Shown here: positions 1-10,824 of the stretch, piece by piece | Layout: every line of letters begins with the position of its first letter | Numbering within the stretch: position 1 is the first letter of the stretch | From: Leptodactylus fallax | Taxonomy: Eukaryota; Chordata; Amphibia; Anura; Leptodactylidae | NCBI GenBank assembly: GCA_947044405.1 | Contig: CAMRHE010000077.1 | Span: 4,741,501 to 4,805,500, forward strand | Reading direction: 5' to 3' | Length of the DNA: 64,000 nt | The notes under the pieces: model-generated | The model's input: only the letters and a program-made list of their open reading frames with translations | Databases searched by the model: none | Told to the model about the DNA's origin: nothing | Program-made: the position numbers and the translations under genes

Positions 1-827
1 GCTGCGTTGCATAGGAGGAGTATCAGAACTGAGATCAAGATCCTTCAAGTTGATTGCATGATCATCAGAGGGAAATGCCTTCATTACCTCCATATTGTTG
101 GAGATGATCTTGTGAAGTCTGAGGTTAGCTACAGACAGCATTTCCTGTGTTCTAGAGAGGAGATCGATCACTTCTTCACTTGCAGGTAAGGATTTAAGAC
201 CATCATCAACATAGAAGTTCCTCTCAACAAACTGACGAGCATCAGAGCCATACTCTTTCTCACCTTCTTGGGCGGTCCTTCTCAGTCCATAGATCGCTAC
301 TGCAGGAGATGGGCTATTGCCAAAGACATGTACCTTCATCCGGTAATCTATGACTTCATTGTTGACATCATTGTCCTTATGCCATAGGAACCTGAGATAG
401 TTTCTGTCATCATCCTTAACAATGAAGCAATGAAACATCTGTTGGATGTCGGCCATCACTGCAACTGGTTCCTGTCTGAAACGGATTAAGACTCCTATGA
501 GGCTGTTGTTTAGGTTAGGACCAGTGAGGAGCAGGTTGTTGAGAGAGACGCCTTCATACTGAGCACTAGAATCGAACACGACCCTGATTTGGTCAGGTTT
601 GCGAGGGTGATACACGCCAAATGATGGAAGGTACCAGCATTCTTCTCCTTCCTTTAGTGGAGGTGCAGGTTCTACATGATCTCTCTCAATTACCTTCTGC
701 ATGAAACCTACAAAGTGTTTCTACATCTCTGGTTTCCTCTTGAGGGTACGTTTTAAAGAGGAAAATCTAGAAACTGCTTGCTTCAGATTGTTTGGTAGTT
801 TTGATCTCGGGGAGCGGAAAGGTAAGG
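1..827 (-). pseudogene. BEL/Pao pol fragment, reverse transcriptase N-terminal part
   Basis: The - strand reads open from 827 to the window edge except for a TAG at 721-723. Recognisable RT landmarks are the pre-RT segment ending in the conserved KRTL..KPEM stretch, DQIRVVFDSSA, the MADIQQMFH catalytic box (first Asp of the palm), VFGNSPSPAVA, and NFYVDDGLKS carrying the YVDD pair at about 200-220. The reading frame is the continuation of the gag-protease ORF that stops artificially at 1623. The TAG sits a few residues before the RT body and probably arose from a CAG or AAG codon. Left of position 1 the frame is still open, so thumb, RNase H and integrase would be expected there. The family assignment is strong. 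Confidence 0.9.
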
Positions 828-832
828 GTGCT

Positions 833-1627
833 TGTGAAGAATATCGCCTCGCCCAGCCGCCTGGCACGCCTGCGATCAAACTTCTTTCTTAACCTCCCAC
901 TCACACACCGTGAGTAGACCGGGTCATAGGATAAAACGAAATGAGCGATATAAATTTTATATGTTTAATAACCCAAGTGGGTCGGTATGAATTAATAGCA
1001 TATACAGAAATATACAATATTAATACGATCAAGCATAAACATACAAGCAAAGGAGCGATGATACAATACACAAAAATAAACAGGGGAATTAAAAGATAGA
1101 GAAAATACCGGCATAGGCTCGTAGTCCGTTTCTCTAGGCCACAGCAGAGTTTTGGGCCTAGGGCGCAAGCTTAAGCAAGTTGCATAAAACAATCCTTCTA
1201 CATGCTGTCCAGAACTAGGCCCTCAAAGCATTCCTCAGTAGGGCAGGCCCTCTCATCTTCTCCCAGATCAGAGCTCCTTACTGCCTCTTTGCTGAATGAC
1301 CCCAGAATCCAGGTCTGCCCACAGCATATGGCTAGTGCTCCACCCACCCCTTGCACCCAGGCAGCCCCCCTTCTCCCACCTTTGCAGAACCCTCGGAGAG
1401 AAGGGTGAAGTTAAGGCTTGCTATCCCCCATCCCATCTGGCCAGGGATAATAAAAGTGCCTGGCTATAGCAAGCCATCTCCAATGAACACACATAAAACC
1501 AGTGAAGCGTATCGTCCAGCAATGTGGGCTCAACTAAAGCACCGCATTCCAAGTGGGGGAAGGACTGACCTAAGCAAGTAAAACACACTTCCAAGAAAGA
1601 TATAAAACTGAGGGTCGGTTCATCACA
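833..1627. mobile_element. Solo LTR (795 bp) inserted in the BEL polyprotein
   Basis: The segment starts TGTGAAGA and ends CATCACA, so it has TG...CA termini with a short TGTGA/TCACA inverted repeat. It is flanked by a perfect 5-bp direct repeat GTGCT at 828-832 and 1628-1632. Removing it with one copy of the repeat lets the BEL reading frame continue in register across the junction, which proves it is an insertion. It has no coding capacity. On the + strand AATAAA occurs at 1074 and 1449. The 5-bp duplication fits Gypsy or other LTR families; the family was not identified. A solo LTR arises by recombination between the two LTRs of a full element. Confidence 0.88.
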
Positions 1628-4600
1628 GTGCTACCCAGCTGTTGGAATCATCTTGAATGAATTCCTTGTCCATAAGTTTGAGAAATTCTTTATCAGCTAT
1701 TGCCGGTGCCAGCTTGTTGTCATCACTTGTTGTATTGAACACTGTTAATCCAAGGGTGTCGTCCCCAGGCAGGAAAGTATTCACGTTGTCTCGGTGATTA
1801 TGCAGCCACTTACTGTTGCTTATCTTCTCTTTCACTTGGTAGTGATGTGGACATGGCTGAAAACAAGTGCTGCGACCATTTGGTAACATATGCGTCTTAA
1901 ATGAAGAAATATTGGTGGGCCTTTTCATCCTACCTATGCAGACATTGCCAATGATTACCCATCCTAGATCGAGGCACTGGGCAAATGGTGCATTATGTGG
2001 TCCATTAATTTGCTGGCGTATTTTGTGCAGTCTGAGAATGTCTCTACCTAGCAGAACTAGAATGTCTGCATTTTTGTCAAGGGATGGTATTTCACTGGCT
2101 ATAGCCCTTAGATGAGGGTGCTGGAAAGCCGCCTCTGGTGTGGGTATCTCTTCTCTGTTTGATGGTATCTGGTTGCACTCAACAAGTGTGGGCAAAGGTA
2201 TCTCCAAATTGCCCTTGAGAGAAGCTATTACGAGACCGCTGGCCCTTCTTCCAGAAACCTCTGATATGCCACTACAAGTACCCAAGGTATATGGATAAGT
2301 ATCACCCTTTAAGTTAAACAGATCAAAGAGTTCTGACCTTGCAAGTGAGTGGTTGCTCTGGTCGTCCAAAATGGCGTACACCCTCAGAGCCCTTTCTGGT
2401 TGGCCCTTGGGGTATATATTGACTAGGCATATCCTTGCACAGGACTTGTCACAAAGGTCTTCTCCGCAGACTTCTGTACATGAGGAAGATACTGTGGTAG
2501 TATTTGCTGATTGATCTGTGTTCTCCCTGCCATGCTTAGTTGGGGAAGGGGAACCTCTAGGGGGTGTGGCACTAGGCGGGGATGGATGAAGAGCTTGTAC
2601 ATGGTTCTCACTGCCACACTCTATACACTTAATAGCAATTTTACAGTCTCTAGCAACATGTTCAGTAGAGGCACAACATTTGAAACATATCCCTAGTTTC
2701 TTAAGAAGCTCTCTACGTTCCTGGATTGGTTTCCTCCTGAAGCCAATACACTTCTTGAGGGGATGAGGCTTCTTGTGAATAGGACACAGACGGTTAGGAT
2801 TTTCTACCTTTTCGTCTTGGTTGCTGTTGCAACTGCTTTCTTCTGGTGCTGATGTAGGTATAGGAAGAATATCAGTCTTTTTCACCGAAACTGGGCCTCT
2901 GCGGTTTCTGTAGTTAGAATGTGAGCTGTCATACTTAATAGGAGGTGAACCAGGAACACTGGGATCCCCATAGGAAAAGCTTGGGTCATTCTTGGATTCT
3001 GCAATGTTCTTGATAAACTCACAGAAGTAGGAAAATGGAGGAAAGGAGACTTGATTCTCATTTTTGTATCTTGACCCAACTGTGGTCCACCTTTCTTGAA
3101 TATTATATGGCAACTTGGAGACTATCGGGTTTACCCCACAAGCAGTGTCCAGGTAACTGAGGCCCGGTAGGAGAGTGTCCGCCTTAGCCAGTAGGAGCTC
3201 CATGAGTAGGTCACTAAGTTCTTGAAATTTCTGATGATCCTTACCAGATATCTTTGGAAACCCTTGCAACCGTTTGAACAGAGCATTCTCTATTGCTTCA
3301 GGACTGCCATAGGTTTTCTCCAGTCTTTCCCAAGCAGCGGTAAGGCCTGCTATGGGGTTGTAAATGTGGACGGATCTGAGTCTTTTAGCACGTTCTGTGG
3401 ACTGTGGGCCAAGCCACCGGATAAGCAAATCTAATTCTTCAGCTGCAGTAATGCCAAGGTCACTAATTGCAGTTTTGAAGGCACATTTCCAGCCTCTGTA
3501 GTTCTCAGGTTGGTCATCGAACCTTGTGAGTCCAGTCTTAGTAAGCTCAGGGCGAACCATGTACCTTGCAAACTCTGACATGTCTGTTCTCTCTGACTTT
3601 AAATATTGAGTTGCTGGCTGAGTAGCGGTGATTACGTTGTTAGTGGGGTTCTGGTTAACAGAAGTAGGTAGCGTAGGGGCTGCGTAGGCATTCAGCCTAG
3701 GAGCTAGCTTAAAGTCCATAGGTTTAGCCACATATGGATGTGAGACTGGACGGTTGTTTGCAGTCTGGTGGTATGGTGTCACATTGGTGTTTACCTGAGT
3801 ATCAGTATATTGCATTTGCTGAGGTGCAAGGCTTTGGGAATCCATGAAGGAAGAAGAAACTGGATGCTGGACAGGCAGGGCATTGTACTGACCTTGAATG
3901 CGGTGTGCTGCAGAAGATACTGTGCCCTGTTGCTCTGGAGAAATGTTGTCCCTGACAGGAACATTTGTGGCAAATAGGGATTCACTGCTTTGGCTTAGTA
4001 CATAGTCTCTTGTGCGCTTGAGGGGATCCTCTGCTTCCACATCACACAAACTGGTGCTGTCGCTTTCACTTCCACTGATGGCCTGTTCTAAAATGCTTAA
4101 CCTTGCCATGGCTGCAGCGTGCTCATACTGTTTCTCTAGAGCCTCTAGTTCTGCCCTTTTTTGAGCTGCATTAGCTTCCATTTCTGCTTTCTGTTGAGCT
4201 GCCTTAGCTTCCATCGCTGCTTTCTGTTGAGCTACCTTAGCTTCCATCTCTGCTTTCTGTTGAGCTACCTTAGCTTCCATCTCTGCTTTCTGTTGTGCAA
4301 AGGCTGCCTGTATCTTAGTAGCTTCCGCCTCTGCACGTGCTTTTATAAGTTGCTCACTGAGTGTGGAAGATTTTGAGGAACGTGACTTAGATGTACGCTT
4401 TGAACGCTTGGTAGACTCAGAAACATGGGATGCCATTTCCTGCAGTTGCGCAATTCTTGCCTCTGTCCTTAACTTAGTTTCATGTACTAAGCTTTCTCGT
4501 TCTGAATTGAGATGCTGGAAGCTTTGCAATTCAGCTAAAGAATCGTCTGTATGAAGTTTCCTCAATATGCTTTCATAGTCCTCAGCTTTCATTTTATAAT

Positions 4601-4841
4601 GTCCATGCATAGCACAAAGCTGTCGCAGAGCTCCCTCTAGTGGTGATACATGGTATGCAGGCAAGCACATGGCAGATATCTTAGTCTGTATTTTCTGCCA
4701 CCATTTTGAGAGTTCACAGGAAAGTTCATGCTTTAAACCTTCTAGATTGTCTCTAACCTGTTTAATTGAGCGTCTAGCCTTCTCACTGGGCTGCAGACTG
4801 AGGTCCATGCTACCTTGTGCTTCAGGGTGCCCTTCAGCCAT
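1623..4841 (-). CDS. BEL/Pao gag-protease polyprotein (1072 codons, ends inside inserted LTR)
   Basis: The first ATG is at 4841 (MAEGHPEAQG); a TTG-started version from 4853 is not credible in a eukaryote. From the N terminus: helical region; a Lys/Glu-rich coiled coil with five 11-residue AQQKAEMEAKV-type repeats (about 4150-4310); a Ser/Gln-rich linker; a DUF1759 gag-like domain around residues 430-560 (FDDQPENYRGWK, YGSPEAIENAL); CCHC-type zinc-binding cysteines around residues 700-745 (CFKCCASTEHVARDC); and a DUF1758 retropepsin-like protease from about residue 820, whose active site reads DDQS instead of the usual DTG. The ORF ends NSWVAL followed by a stop supplied by the first bases of the inserted LTR. 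The native coding sequence would have run straight into RT. A 1072-codon open frame in transposon DNA points to a fairly young copy. Confidence 0.92.
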   Translation of the reverse strand: MAEGHPEAQGSMDLSLQPSEKARRSIKQVRDNLEGLKHELSCELSKWWQKIQTKISAMCLPAYHVSPLEGALRQLCAMHGHYKMKAEDYESILRKLHTDDSLAELQSFQHLNSERESLVHETKLRTEARIAQLQEMASHVSESTKRSKRTSKSRSSKSSTLSEQLIKARAEAEATKIQAAFAQQKAEMEAKVAQQKAEMEAKVAQQKAAMEAKAAQQKAEMEANAAQKRAELEALEKQYEHAAAMARLSILEQAISGSESDSTSLCDVEAEDPLKRTRDYVLSQSSESLFATNVPVRDNISPEQQGTVSSAAHRIQGQYNALPVQHPVSSSFMDSQSLAPQQMQYTDTQVNTNVTPYHQTANNRPVSHPYVAKPMDFKLAPRLNAYAAPTLPTSVNQNPTNNVITATQPATQYLKSERTDMSEFARYMVRPELTKTGLTRFDDQPENYRGWKCAFKTAISDLGITAAEELDLLIRWLGPQSTERAKRLRSVHIYNPIAGLTAAWERLEKTYGSPEAIENALFKRLQGFPKISGKDHQKFQELSDLLMELLLAKADTLLPGLSYLDTACGVNPIVSKLPYNIQERWTTVGSRYKNENQVSFPPFSYFCEFIKNIAESKNDPSFSYGDPSVPGSPPIKYDSSHSNYRNRRGPVSVKKTDILPIPTSAPEESSCNSNQDEKVENPNRLCPIHKKPHPLKKCIGFRRKPIQERRELLKKLGICFKCCASTEHVARDCKIAIKCIECGSENHVQALHPSPPSATPPRGSPSPTKHGRENTDQSANTTTVSSSCTEVCGEDLCDKSCARICLVNIYPKGQPERALRVYAILDDQSNHSLARSELFDLFNLKGDTYPYTLGTCSGISEVSGRRASGLVIASLKGNLEIPLPTLVECNQIPSNREEIPTPEAAFQHPHLRAIASEIPSLDKNADILVLLGRDILRLHKIRQQINGPHNAPFAQCLDLGWVIIGNVCIGRMKRPTNISSFKTHMLPNGRSTCFQPCPHHYQVKEKISNSKWLHNHRDNVNTFLPGDDTLGLTVFNTTSDDNKLAPAIADKEFLKLMDKEFIQDDSNSWVAL
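4150..4310 (-). repeat. 33-bp in-frame tandem repeat in BEL gag coiled coil
   Basis: About five copies of a 33-bp unit encode 11-residue blocks of the type AQQKAEMEAKV. The blocks keep the frame and a charged helical pattern. The last copies diverge (AQKRAELEALE). Slippage of this kind can change coiled-coil length without breaking the ORF. Confidence 0.85.
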
Positions 4842-5426
4842 GATGCAACACAAACAGGATAAATATAACTTTGCTGGAGTGAGATGGCTGCTTGCTAGAA
4901 TCTTCTATGCTGAGGGGGTCTGAGCTGCAGATGCAACTTACGCAATGCTGATTCCTTCTGGCTTCAGGTAACTTGCTGTGACTGACTGTATGTCAGAAGT
5001 TGGTGAACTGTTTTACAGCCGTATCTGGCAGTCTTTATGCATCATTTTTCACTGTTCTGACTCAATAGCTTGGCTGCAAGTGTGAGGTTGTGAGAGTGTC
5101 CTGTAGTCTCTATGCTAACCAGCAATTTACACCAAGATATCTATCAGATAGTGTTCAACTCAACTGAGGAGGCGTAGATAAGATTCCAGATGCTTTAATC
5201 CAGGTAAATCTTGTAAAACCTCATACAGCAGTAGGTGAAAAATGATGAAATACCAGGAGCTGAGCAGACATGTTGCTTACAAAGAAGTGAAACTAAACTG
5301 AGGGGGAGAGAGGAGGAGCTACAGCATCACAACTAAGGATACAGAGAGAGAGAGGGGACAAACTACAAAGACAAACAGTATCACAGATACATGTCAGTGA
5401 ATTAAACCAAGTCCTGGGACATGACA
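4842..5426 (-). mobile_element. Probable 5' LTR and leader of the BEL element
   Basis: Upstream of the gag ATG the - strand starts TGTCATGTCC at 5426, a common LTR-type start, and has an ATTAAA-like polyadenylation signal near 5195. The region is non-coding. The inner LTR edge and primer-binding site could not be set because the 3' LTR lies outside the window, so both boundaries are estimates. Confidence 0.5.
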
Positions 5427-5429
5427 ACC

Positions 5430-6640
5430 ATTGAAGAAGCAGTGGACATTGTTGATATCATGCGTAATGTAAAGCGCTATCATTAGAATACCAGATTCTT
5501 TGTTCACAGCCCAAATTGGACACTCACCACCTGGCAGATCCAATAATAAAGGATGTCTACATGATTAATATCCCACAGCACATTTTGCTTTGCTACATAA
5601 CATAAAAGCAAACAATGCTTTATACACAGAGTGATAGTAGTAAATGGTTAAGATCCCACTCCTGAGATCATTATGACATTTATTTGTGGCCCTCATAGGA
5701 ATAGTTTGAAGAAGTAACAACATTTCTGGGATCTCCGTCTGCCACGGACAAAGAGGGAAACAGAGGACATAGATGTGGTGAAAATAAATGAACCCCTCCC
5801 CACCCCACAAATATGAGTGGGTCAGTGTCACAGTTTCCAACATTGTGCATGCTGTTTAATGGTATGCTGCATTTCTTTACCCATTTACATCAACAACATC
5901 AATCTGAGAGCCAAACCATGTATTCTAGCATTAAAAGGGACCGGAGTTTTCATGAAAAGAAATATGTGCAGGGTCTTGCTGTGCAGTCTGTTCTATGACT
6001 GTATAAACCTTCATACTTTGTGTCCTATCAGTTTTTCTGCTGCTAATATCCCCATTATGGGTCCAGCACATTTTACATTGGTCTCTGAGGCTGTGGGCGA
6101 TAATATGTACGATAAGGAGCAGTTTTCCCCCCTCCCCTATACATTATATGGTTTGTATACATATAATTCTGCCAGGAGTAACTGTACAATTGCAAATAAA
6201 TAGCTGAGAAAAACCCAAGTGACCATCCTATAGAAAATCCAGGAACACTGAACCGCAAATATAGGGCAGATACATGCAAGTACCTGCTCCATTCTAGCAT
6301 CTACCTTGTAGGCACGACACAAGAAAAGAGTAATCTATAAGCACAGTCACGAAGTCTGCTTTCTGTCTTTGAATAATGCCCCATCTGTAGTCACATAAGA
6401 AGCCAAAAGCAGATAAAAGCACATAGAAGACGTTTATTTCATTATAAAATGTGAGATTTGCAGAATGTTCAGTCCTTTGCACTAAAAACTCAGTTTGCAG
6501 ACATGTGTGGAGTCTGTGAGGAGAATCAGCCCCTCCCACCTGTAATAATTGTGTGAAGAAAGAAAATACCTCCCCATCCATTCACTGTAAACCCCTCTTG
6601 CATCTCTAGAGACAAAACTTTCCTAGTAAAAGGATAGTAG
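5430..6640. other. Unassigned intergenic DNA
   Basis: I see no exon, RNA gene or bounded repeat here. Short open frames on both strands (up to 128 codons at 5817-6203, which does not begin with a canonical ATG context) overlap each other and resemble no family. Confidence 0.4.
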
Positions 6641-6644
6641 TATA

Positions 6645-6790
6645 ATGTTGTACCGTGTTAGCCATTGAAAGTAGTGGAAGAGTGAAGAAATCAGGCGATA
6701 CCTTTTAGAGGCTAACTGAGTATATTTGATGGTAAGCTTTTGGAAGTACTAGCACCCTTCATCAGACATGGTGTTATACAAGAAACTGAA
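6645..6790. repeat. Fragment of a dispersed repeat (GTTAGCC / GGCTAACTGA type)
   Basis: The block with TACCGTGTTAGCC, GGCTAACTGAGT, AAGCTTTTGG and CCTTCATCAGAC in that order resembles a fragment often seen dispersed in fish and amphibian genomes. I recognise the sequence type but not the family, and I see no terminal repeats. Confidence 0.4.
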
Positions 6791-7460
6791 AATTCACAGA
6801 TTTTTTGTACCCTAAGGACATGGGTCTTCAAAGGATCTTAGAGTCCTTTTAAAAAGCCAAAATGCAATCTAAGTAGAGAAAAAGAAGACAACAGGTCAAA
6901 AAATAAACAATCTGAAAAGTTGTGGTGCGTGACAGAGGGATCTGTTATCTGTTTGCAATGAGCTGTTGATTTGTGACCCTCACAGGTCATACATAGTGTG
7001 ACATGAAGCTGGCATGAATATTAAGTCCAAATTGCAGAGAGTGAAATTTTTGCATTAACTTGTATTCCCATTCCTTTCTCTCTCTCTGCGTCTTAAAATG
7101 TCTTTCTTTTTGAACACCAGTAGCCACTTCTTCTCTGACTCTTCTATACTGTCACCTGCTGTCCACATCTCTATTGTCCTTTCCTCTCATTAGTTCAACA
7201 CTGACCTCTCCCAGTATAGCTATATGCGGCCCTTTGAATTTTGTGGATGCCTCTGGAACAAAAGAATGTATTCACATATTCTACAGTCAACCACTCTCCA
7301 ATTTACGACAGGAAACTTGTAACTAAATTGGGAAATTCTATAGAAGTAAATCAAATAAAGAAATACAATCTTAATTCCAAAACATTTGGGACGCTGTGTA
7401 AAATGTAAAGAAAGCAAAATGCAATGATTTGGAAATCTCATATAACAATATTTTATTTAT

Positions 7461-7580
7461 AATAGAATATAGAACACATATCAGTAGGGGAAAGTTACAC
7501 AATAGGACACAGAACACATATCAGTAGGGGAAAGTTACACAAAAGGACAAAGAACACATATCAGTAGGGGAAAGTTAGAC
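7461..7580 (+). repeat. Three tandem copies of a 40-bp unit inside the Tc1 remnant
   Basis: The block AGAACACATATCAGTAGGGG followed by AAAGTTACAC and an A-rich decamer recurs at 7471, 7511 and 7551 with only a few differences. It is a local triplication of the element's 5' non-coding region. Confidence 0.9.
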
Positions 7581-7727
7581 GTTTTTCCATTTCATTTAAA
7601 AAAATAACTCATATAGAAATTGATGGCAACAACAGATCTCAAAAAAATTAGGACAGGGTTAACAAACGGCTGGAAAAGTAAGTGATACAAATCAAAAGCA
7701 GCTGGAGGGTCAATTTTCAACAAAAGT

Positions 7728-7913
7728 TAGGCTAGGTTCCCATTATCGAACTAGGGGACCTGAATGATGGAGAGCTGGCCTGCTAAAACAGCGGTTACAC
7801 ATGGACATCAGGGGAACCCATTGACTATAATGGGATCCACCAGGTGTCCTCTGTTTCGAAACTGAAAGCAGAGGAGAAACAAGTGTCTCCAGCGCAGATG
7901 TGAACTCAGCCTG
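7728..7913. mobile_element. MITE of the CTAGGTTC(ACAC) family inserted in the Tc1 remnant
   Basis: The ends are AGGCTAGGTTCCCA and ..GTGAACTCAGCCT, an imperfect terminal inverted repeat. The internal block AAACAGCGGTTACAC...CATTGACTATA is shared with the copy at 19432-19600. The surrounding Tc1 similarity stops and restarts at its edges. Confidence 0.7.
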
Positions 7914-8199
7914 AGTAACATGACTGTATAACAAGAGCAGGTTAGAGAGACAAAGTCTCTAGGAAGCAAAAGAAAAGTCAGGTTCCGCAATCTGTGAAGA
8001 ATTGTGGCTAGAAATTGTGAAAGAATTTTAGAAAAATGTTCCTCAACGTAAAATTGCAAAGACTTTGTATATCCCACCACCATCTATATTACATAATATC
8101 ATCAAAAAATTCAGAAACCCTGGAGAAATCCATGTGCCCAAGGGACAAGGCCGACTGTCAGTATTCGGATGATCTATGGGCCCTAAGGCAGTTGCAGAG

Positions 8200-9840
8200 G
8201 GTGTGACCGTGACCTGGCCCAGAGGGGTAGGGGCCTGTGGCCAGCTAGAGATAGCCTGGGCCCCTCAGCATCATGTCAGCAGGAGCTGGAATAGAAACCA
8301 TTCAGTGAATAATCTCTTTAAAGAGGTATTTGAGTTTCTTGCTATTGTTGACCTATTTTCAGGTCCTTCTCCTAGGACATCAATAAGAGATCAGTAAGGG
8401 TCCAATATCTGGTACCCCTGGTGATCAGATGTTTGAAGAAACCATGGTTCTGTTGTGAGCGCCGTGCCACCTTCACTATTTACATAGTATGCTGTATATT
8501 TTATAGTGGCAGGGCAATGTAATTACAACTTTATCTTATAGAAGTGAATGGACAAGGCTATAATTGCATCGCATGACCGCTATAAAAAAGACCACATGTG
8601 ATATAAACAGTAAAGCGCTAGTGCTACAGTCCTTTCAAATAGCTGATCTGCAGAGGTCCCAGGAGGACTGATTTTTTATTGATGACCTAGTGACTTATTG
8701 TTGCATATATTTTGTACGCCACTGTCACTTTATTAAGCTATTGTGCTGGAGGTGGAGCTATGATTCTGTTTTGCCTGTTAACAGTGCAGCGGGCGGTGCC
8801 TTTTGAGGTTTCTGAGGTACAGCCTATACATGCTGCTAACTGAAGAGGAAGGCATGTGCATGCAGGGTGTGCGCAGGAATGGCAGCAGGAATGAGGAGTG
8901 GCCATTAACAATGTGTGTTAAAACCACATGATATGCAGTACTGATTTTTAGCTCCACCTTGGCTGTGCTGTTGCTACTCTGTGTGAACACAGCTTGGAAC
9001 TCTGCTTCCTGAATTGGAAAAAAATCTATAGGTGTATTTAAAATAAAAATATATGGATATCATGTACAGGGGTTATTAGTGAAGGTGACATTTATTGTAT
9101 GCCAGTCCCAATTCGGAGTTGCTATACATACAGTTGCTACAATGTTTACATTCTGTTATGGGGCCATTTATGATACCACAGTGGTTCTTGCTCCTCTCCA
9201 TTATGTAACTATTACAGGATGATTATGTAAATATTAAGCTCTGTAGGAAAAAATCTGGAGTTCCTTTTTCACACACAAAGCATTTCTCAGTGGATAAAAG
9301 AACGTGAAGAAATCCAGTCCTTATGTAACATTGTTATCTGATGTCTGTACGCATGAAGATTCAAGGACCTCTCATTTGAGAAGAGAAAAGCAAAACGATG
9401 CCCTGGTTGGTCTGTCCCCTCCCTTGTTACATAATGCTGTAGAGATGGGGAACCCTGTATTGGTTCTCATCACCCAATGAAAATGGGGATGGGGATAACC
9501 TATAAGTGTCCCATATGCAGCACTATCTACTCCACCTAGACATTTGGCAGTTAGCAGTGTTCTTTCTGGACATCATGGTCATAACTGCAAACAATAATAT
9601 GTGAAGAGGTATTGTGGCAGATACATTTTTTTATATGATATATGGCAGGCATATTTAAAAGCTGGGTATTGTTGTTGGGGAATTGTGGCTCGGTGCACTG
9701 TGGCTATCATTATTAAAGGGGCAATGTGAAACAAGACACCAACTTTTTCCCTAAAAACACAGTCTATATGCTCTTTCATACTAAAATTCACTAAATCTAT
9801 CTTTAGTATGTTAAAATGCAGAAAAAAATGCAGTGTTTTA
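8200..9840. other. Unassigned intergenic DNA
   Basis: I see no gene, RNA or well-bounded repeat. A stretch near 8310-8480 loosely resembles the ATCAGTGGGGGTC foldback family seen at 42.3 and 56.6 kb. Confidence 0.35.
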
Positions 9841-9849
9841 TAGTCACTG

Positions 9850-10228
9850 CAAAGTGGATGGGATTCGCTAGAATCCCATCCACACCTTGCAGAAAAATAC
9901 ACGCAGCAGACATGCTGCAATTTTCAAAACCGTTGTGGTTTTGGAAACTGCAGTATGTCAATTATACCAACGGAAACTCCAGCGGTTTCCCTATAGGTAT
10001 AATGGAAGCAGAAAGTCCGCAGAGGAAACCTCTGTGAACTTTCTTTGAAAAGTGCTGCGGAAAGAACCGCGATGCACTGCCGCCGCGATTTTTCCCACAG
10101 CGCTTTTTTGATGCGGGACGCCACGTGGGGCCTTAGCCTGAAAAGCGCTGCAGGAAAAACCGATGTGTTGCCTCCGCTGTTTTTCCCGCAATGCTTTTTT
10201 GCTGCGGCCTGCTACGTGGAGCCTTAGC
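9850..10228. mobile_element. MITE(s) of the GGCCCCACGTAGCG family, two partial copies
   Basis: Two successive segments end in CGTGGGGCCTTAGCCT (about 10140) and ACGTGGAGCCTTAGC (about 10228). They share inner blocks GTCCGCAGAGGAAAC and GCGCTTTTTT with copies at 26905-27186 and 62490-62695. The second segment looks like a tandem partial duplication of the right end. Confidence 0.65.
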
Positions 10229-10229
10229 A

Positions 10230-10820
10230 TCAATGTGTCTTTTACGTAAACCATGTAATATACTGAATGTAATAAGTAAATTATACAAGAATTCAGATTC
10301 AGGCCCCCAGAAGATTCTGAAATCCCCCATAGCTAGTGAGTAATTGAATCATAGCTAATGTCTCATGTCTCTGCTAAATAAATGATGGTGTATTGCACAT
10401 TTCTTGGACCGACCATGGCTTGTCTGAATTCATCATGTTTATAGTGATTTATGATGCTTTGTTCTCCAAAACTACCATGTCTCTGTGAGCTCCTTGCACA
10501 GCACAGCAGCCATAACAAGTATGCCCTATAGCAGAACATGCACACATTTCTGGCATTTTTATATGGTGTTGGTAGTTAGACCAAAGACAGTATCAAAGGC
10601 TCTCTGCTTTACTGAAACTAAGAATTTATTGAGCTTGAGGTAGAAACATGCAGGATATAGTACATGGAACAGTACTGGGTAACATGCAAGATTCACTCTC
10701 AGGTGTCACTCCTGTTCTCATAGGTAACAGCCTCAACACTGTTGTTCATAGAAAGTTAATGGCCTCCAGCATATTAAAGTGAAGCTGTCTGGCTCCCTCA
10801 TTTTGTCCTGTAATAAGTGT
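10230..10820. other. Unassigned intergenic DNA
   Basis: No exon, RNA gene or bounded repeat is recognisable here. Confidence 0.35.
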
Positions 10821-10824
10821 CGAT

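Larger units (their letters stand above)
1..5426 (-). mobile_element. BEL/Pao LTR retrotransposon, interrupted, 3' part beyond left edge
   Basis: Read on the - strand, this holds an LTR/leader (about 5426-4842), a gag-protease ORF (4841-1628), and the start of reverse transcriptase (827 to the window edge). The order gag-like DUF1759 domain, zinc knuckle, DUF1758 aspartic protease, then RT with a YVDD box is the BEL/Pao arrangement. RNase H, integrase and the 3' LTR must lie left of position 1. A 795-bp solo LTR (833-1627) splits the polyprotein between protease and RT, and an in-frame TAG lies at 721-723, so this copy cannot make full-length Pol. BEL/Pao elements are common in fish and amphibians and absent from mammals, which informs the host assignment. 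Confidence 0.9.
7375..8200 (+). mobile_element. Tc1/mariner-like transposon remnant (5' end and HTH part), split by a MITE
   Basis: The left part resembles a Tc1-like 5' end common in fish and frogs (TGCAATGATTTGGAAATCTC, then ATGGCAACAACAGATCTCAA). After the inserted MITE at about 7728-7913, the element resumes with the transposase helix-turn-helix region at about 7965-8160, reading NVPQRKIAKTL...HNIIKKF...KGQGR, with a stop in place of a codon before NVPQ. Similarity stops near 8200, so the DDE catalytic part and 3' end are missing. The copy is dead. Confidence 0.72.

Noticed and set aside
4842..4853. Four extra N-terminal residues for the BEL polyprotein
   Set aside because: The codon at 4853 is TTG; the first ATG is at 4841.
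5817..6203. 128-codon open frame
   Set aside because: No recognisable domain, overlaps open frames on both strands, and has no splice or promoter context.
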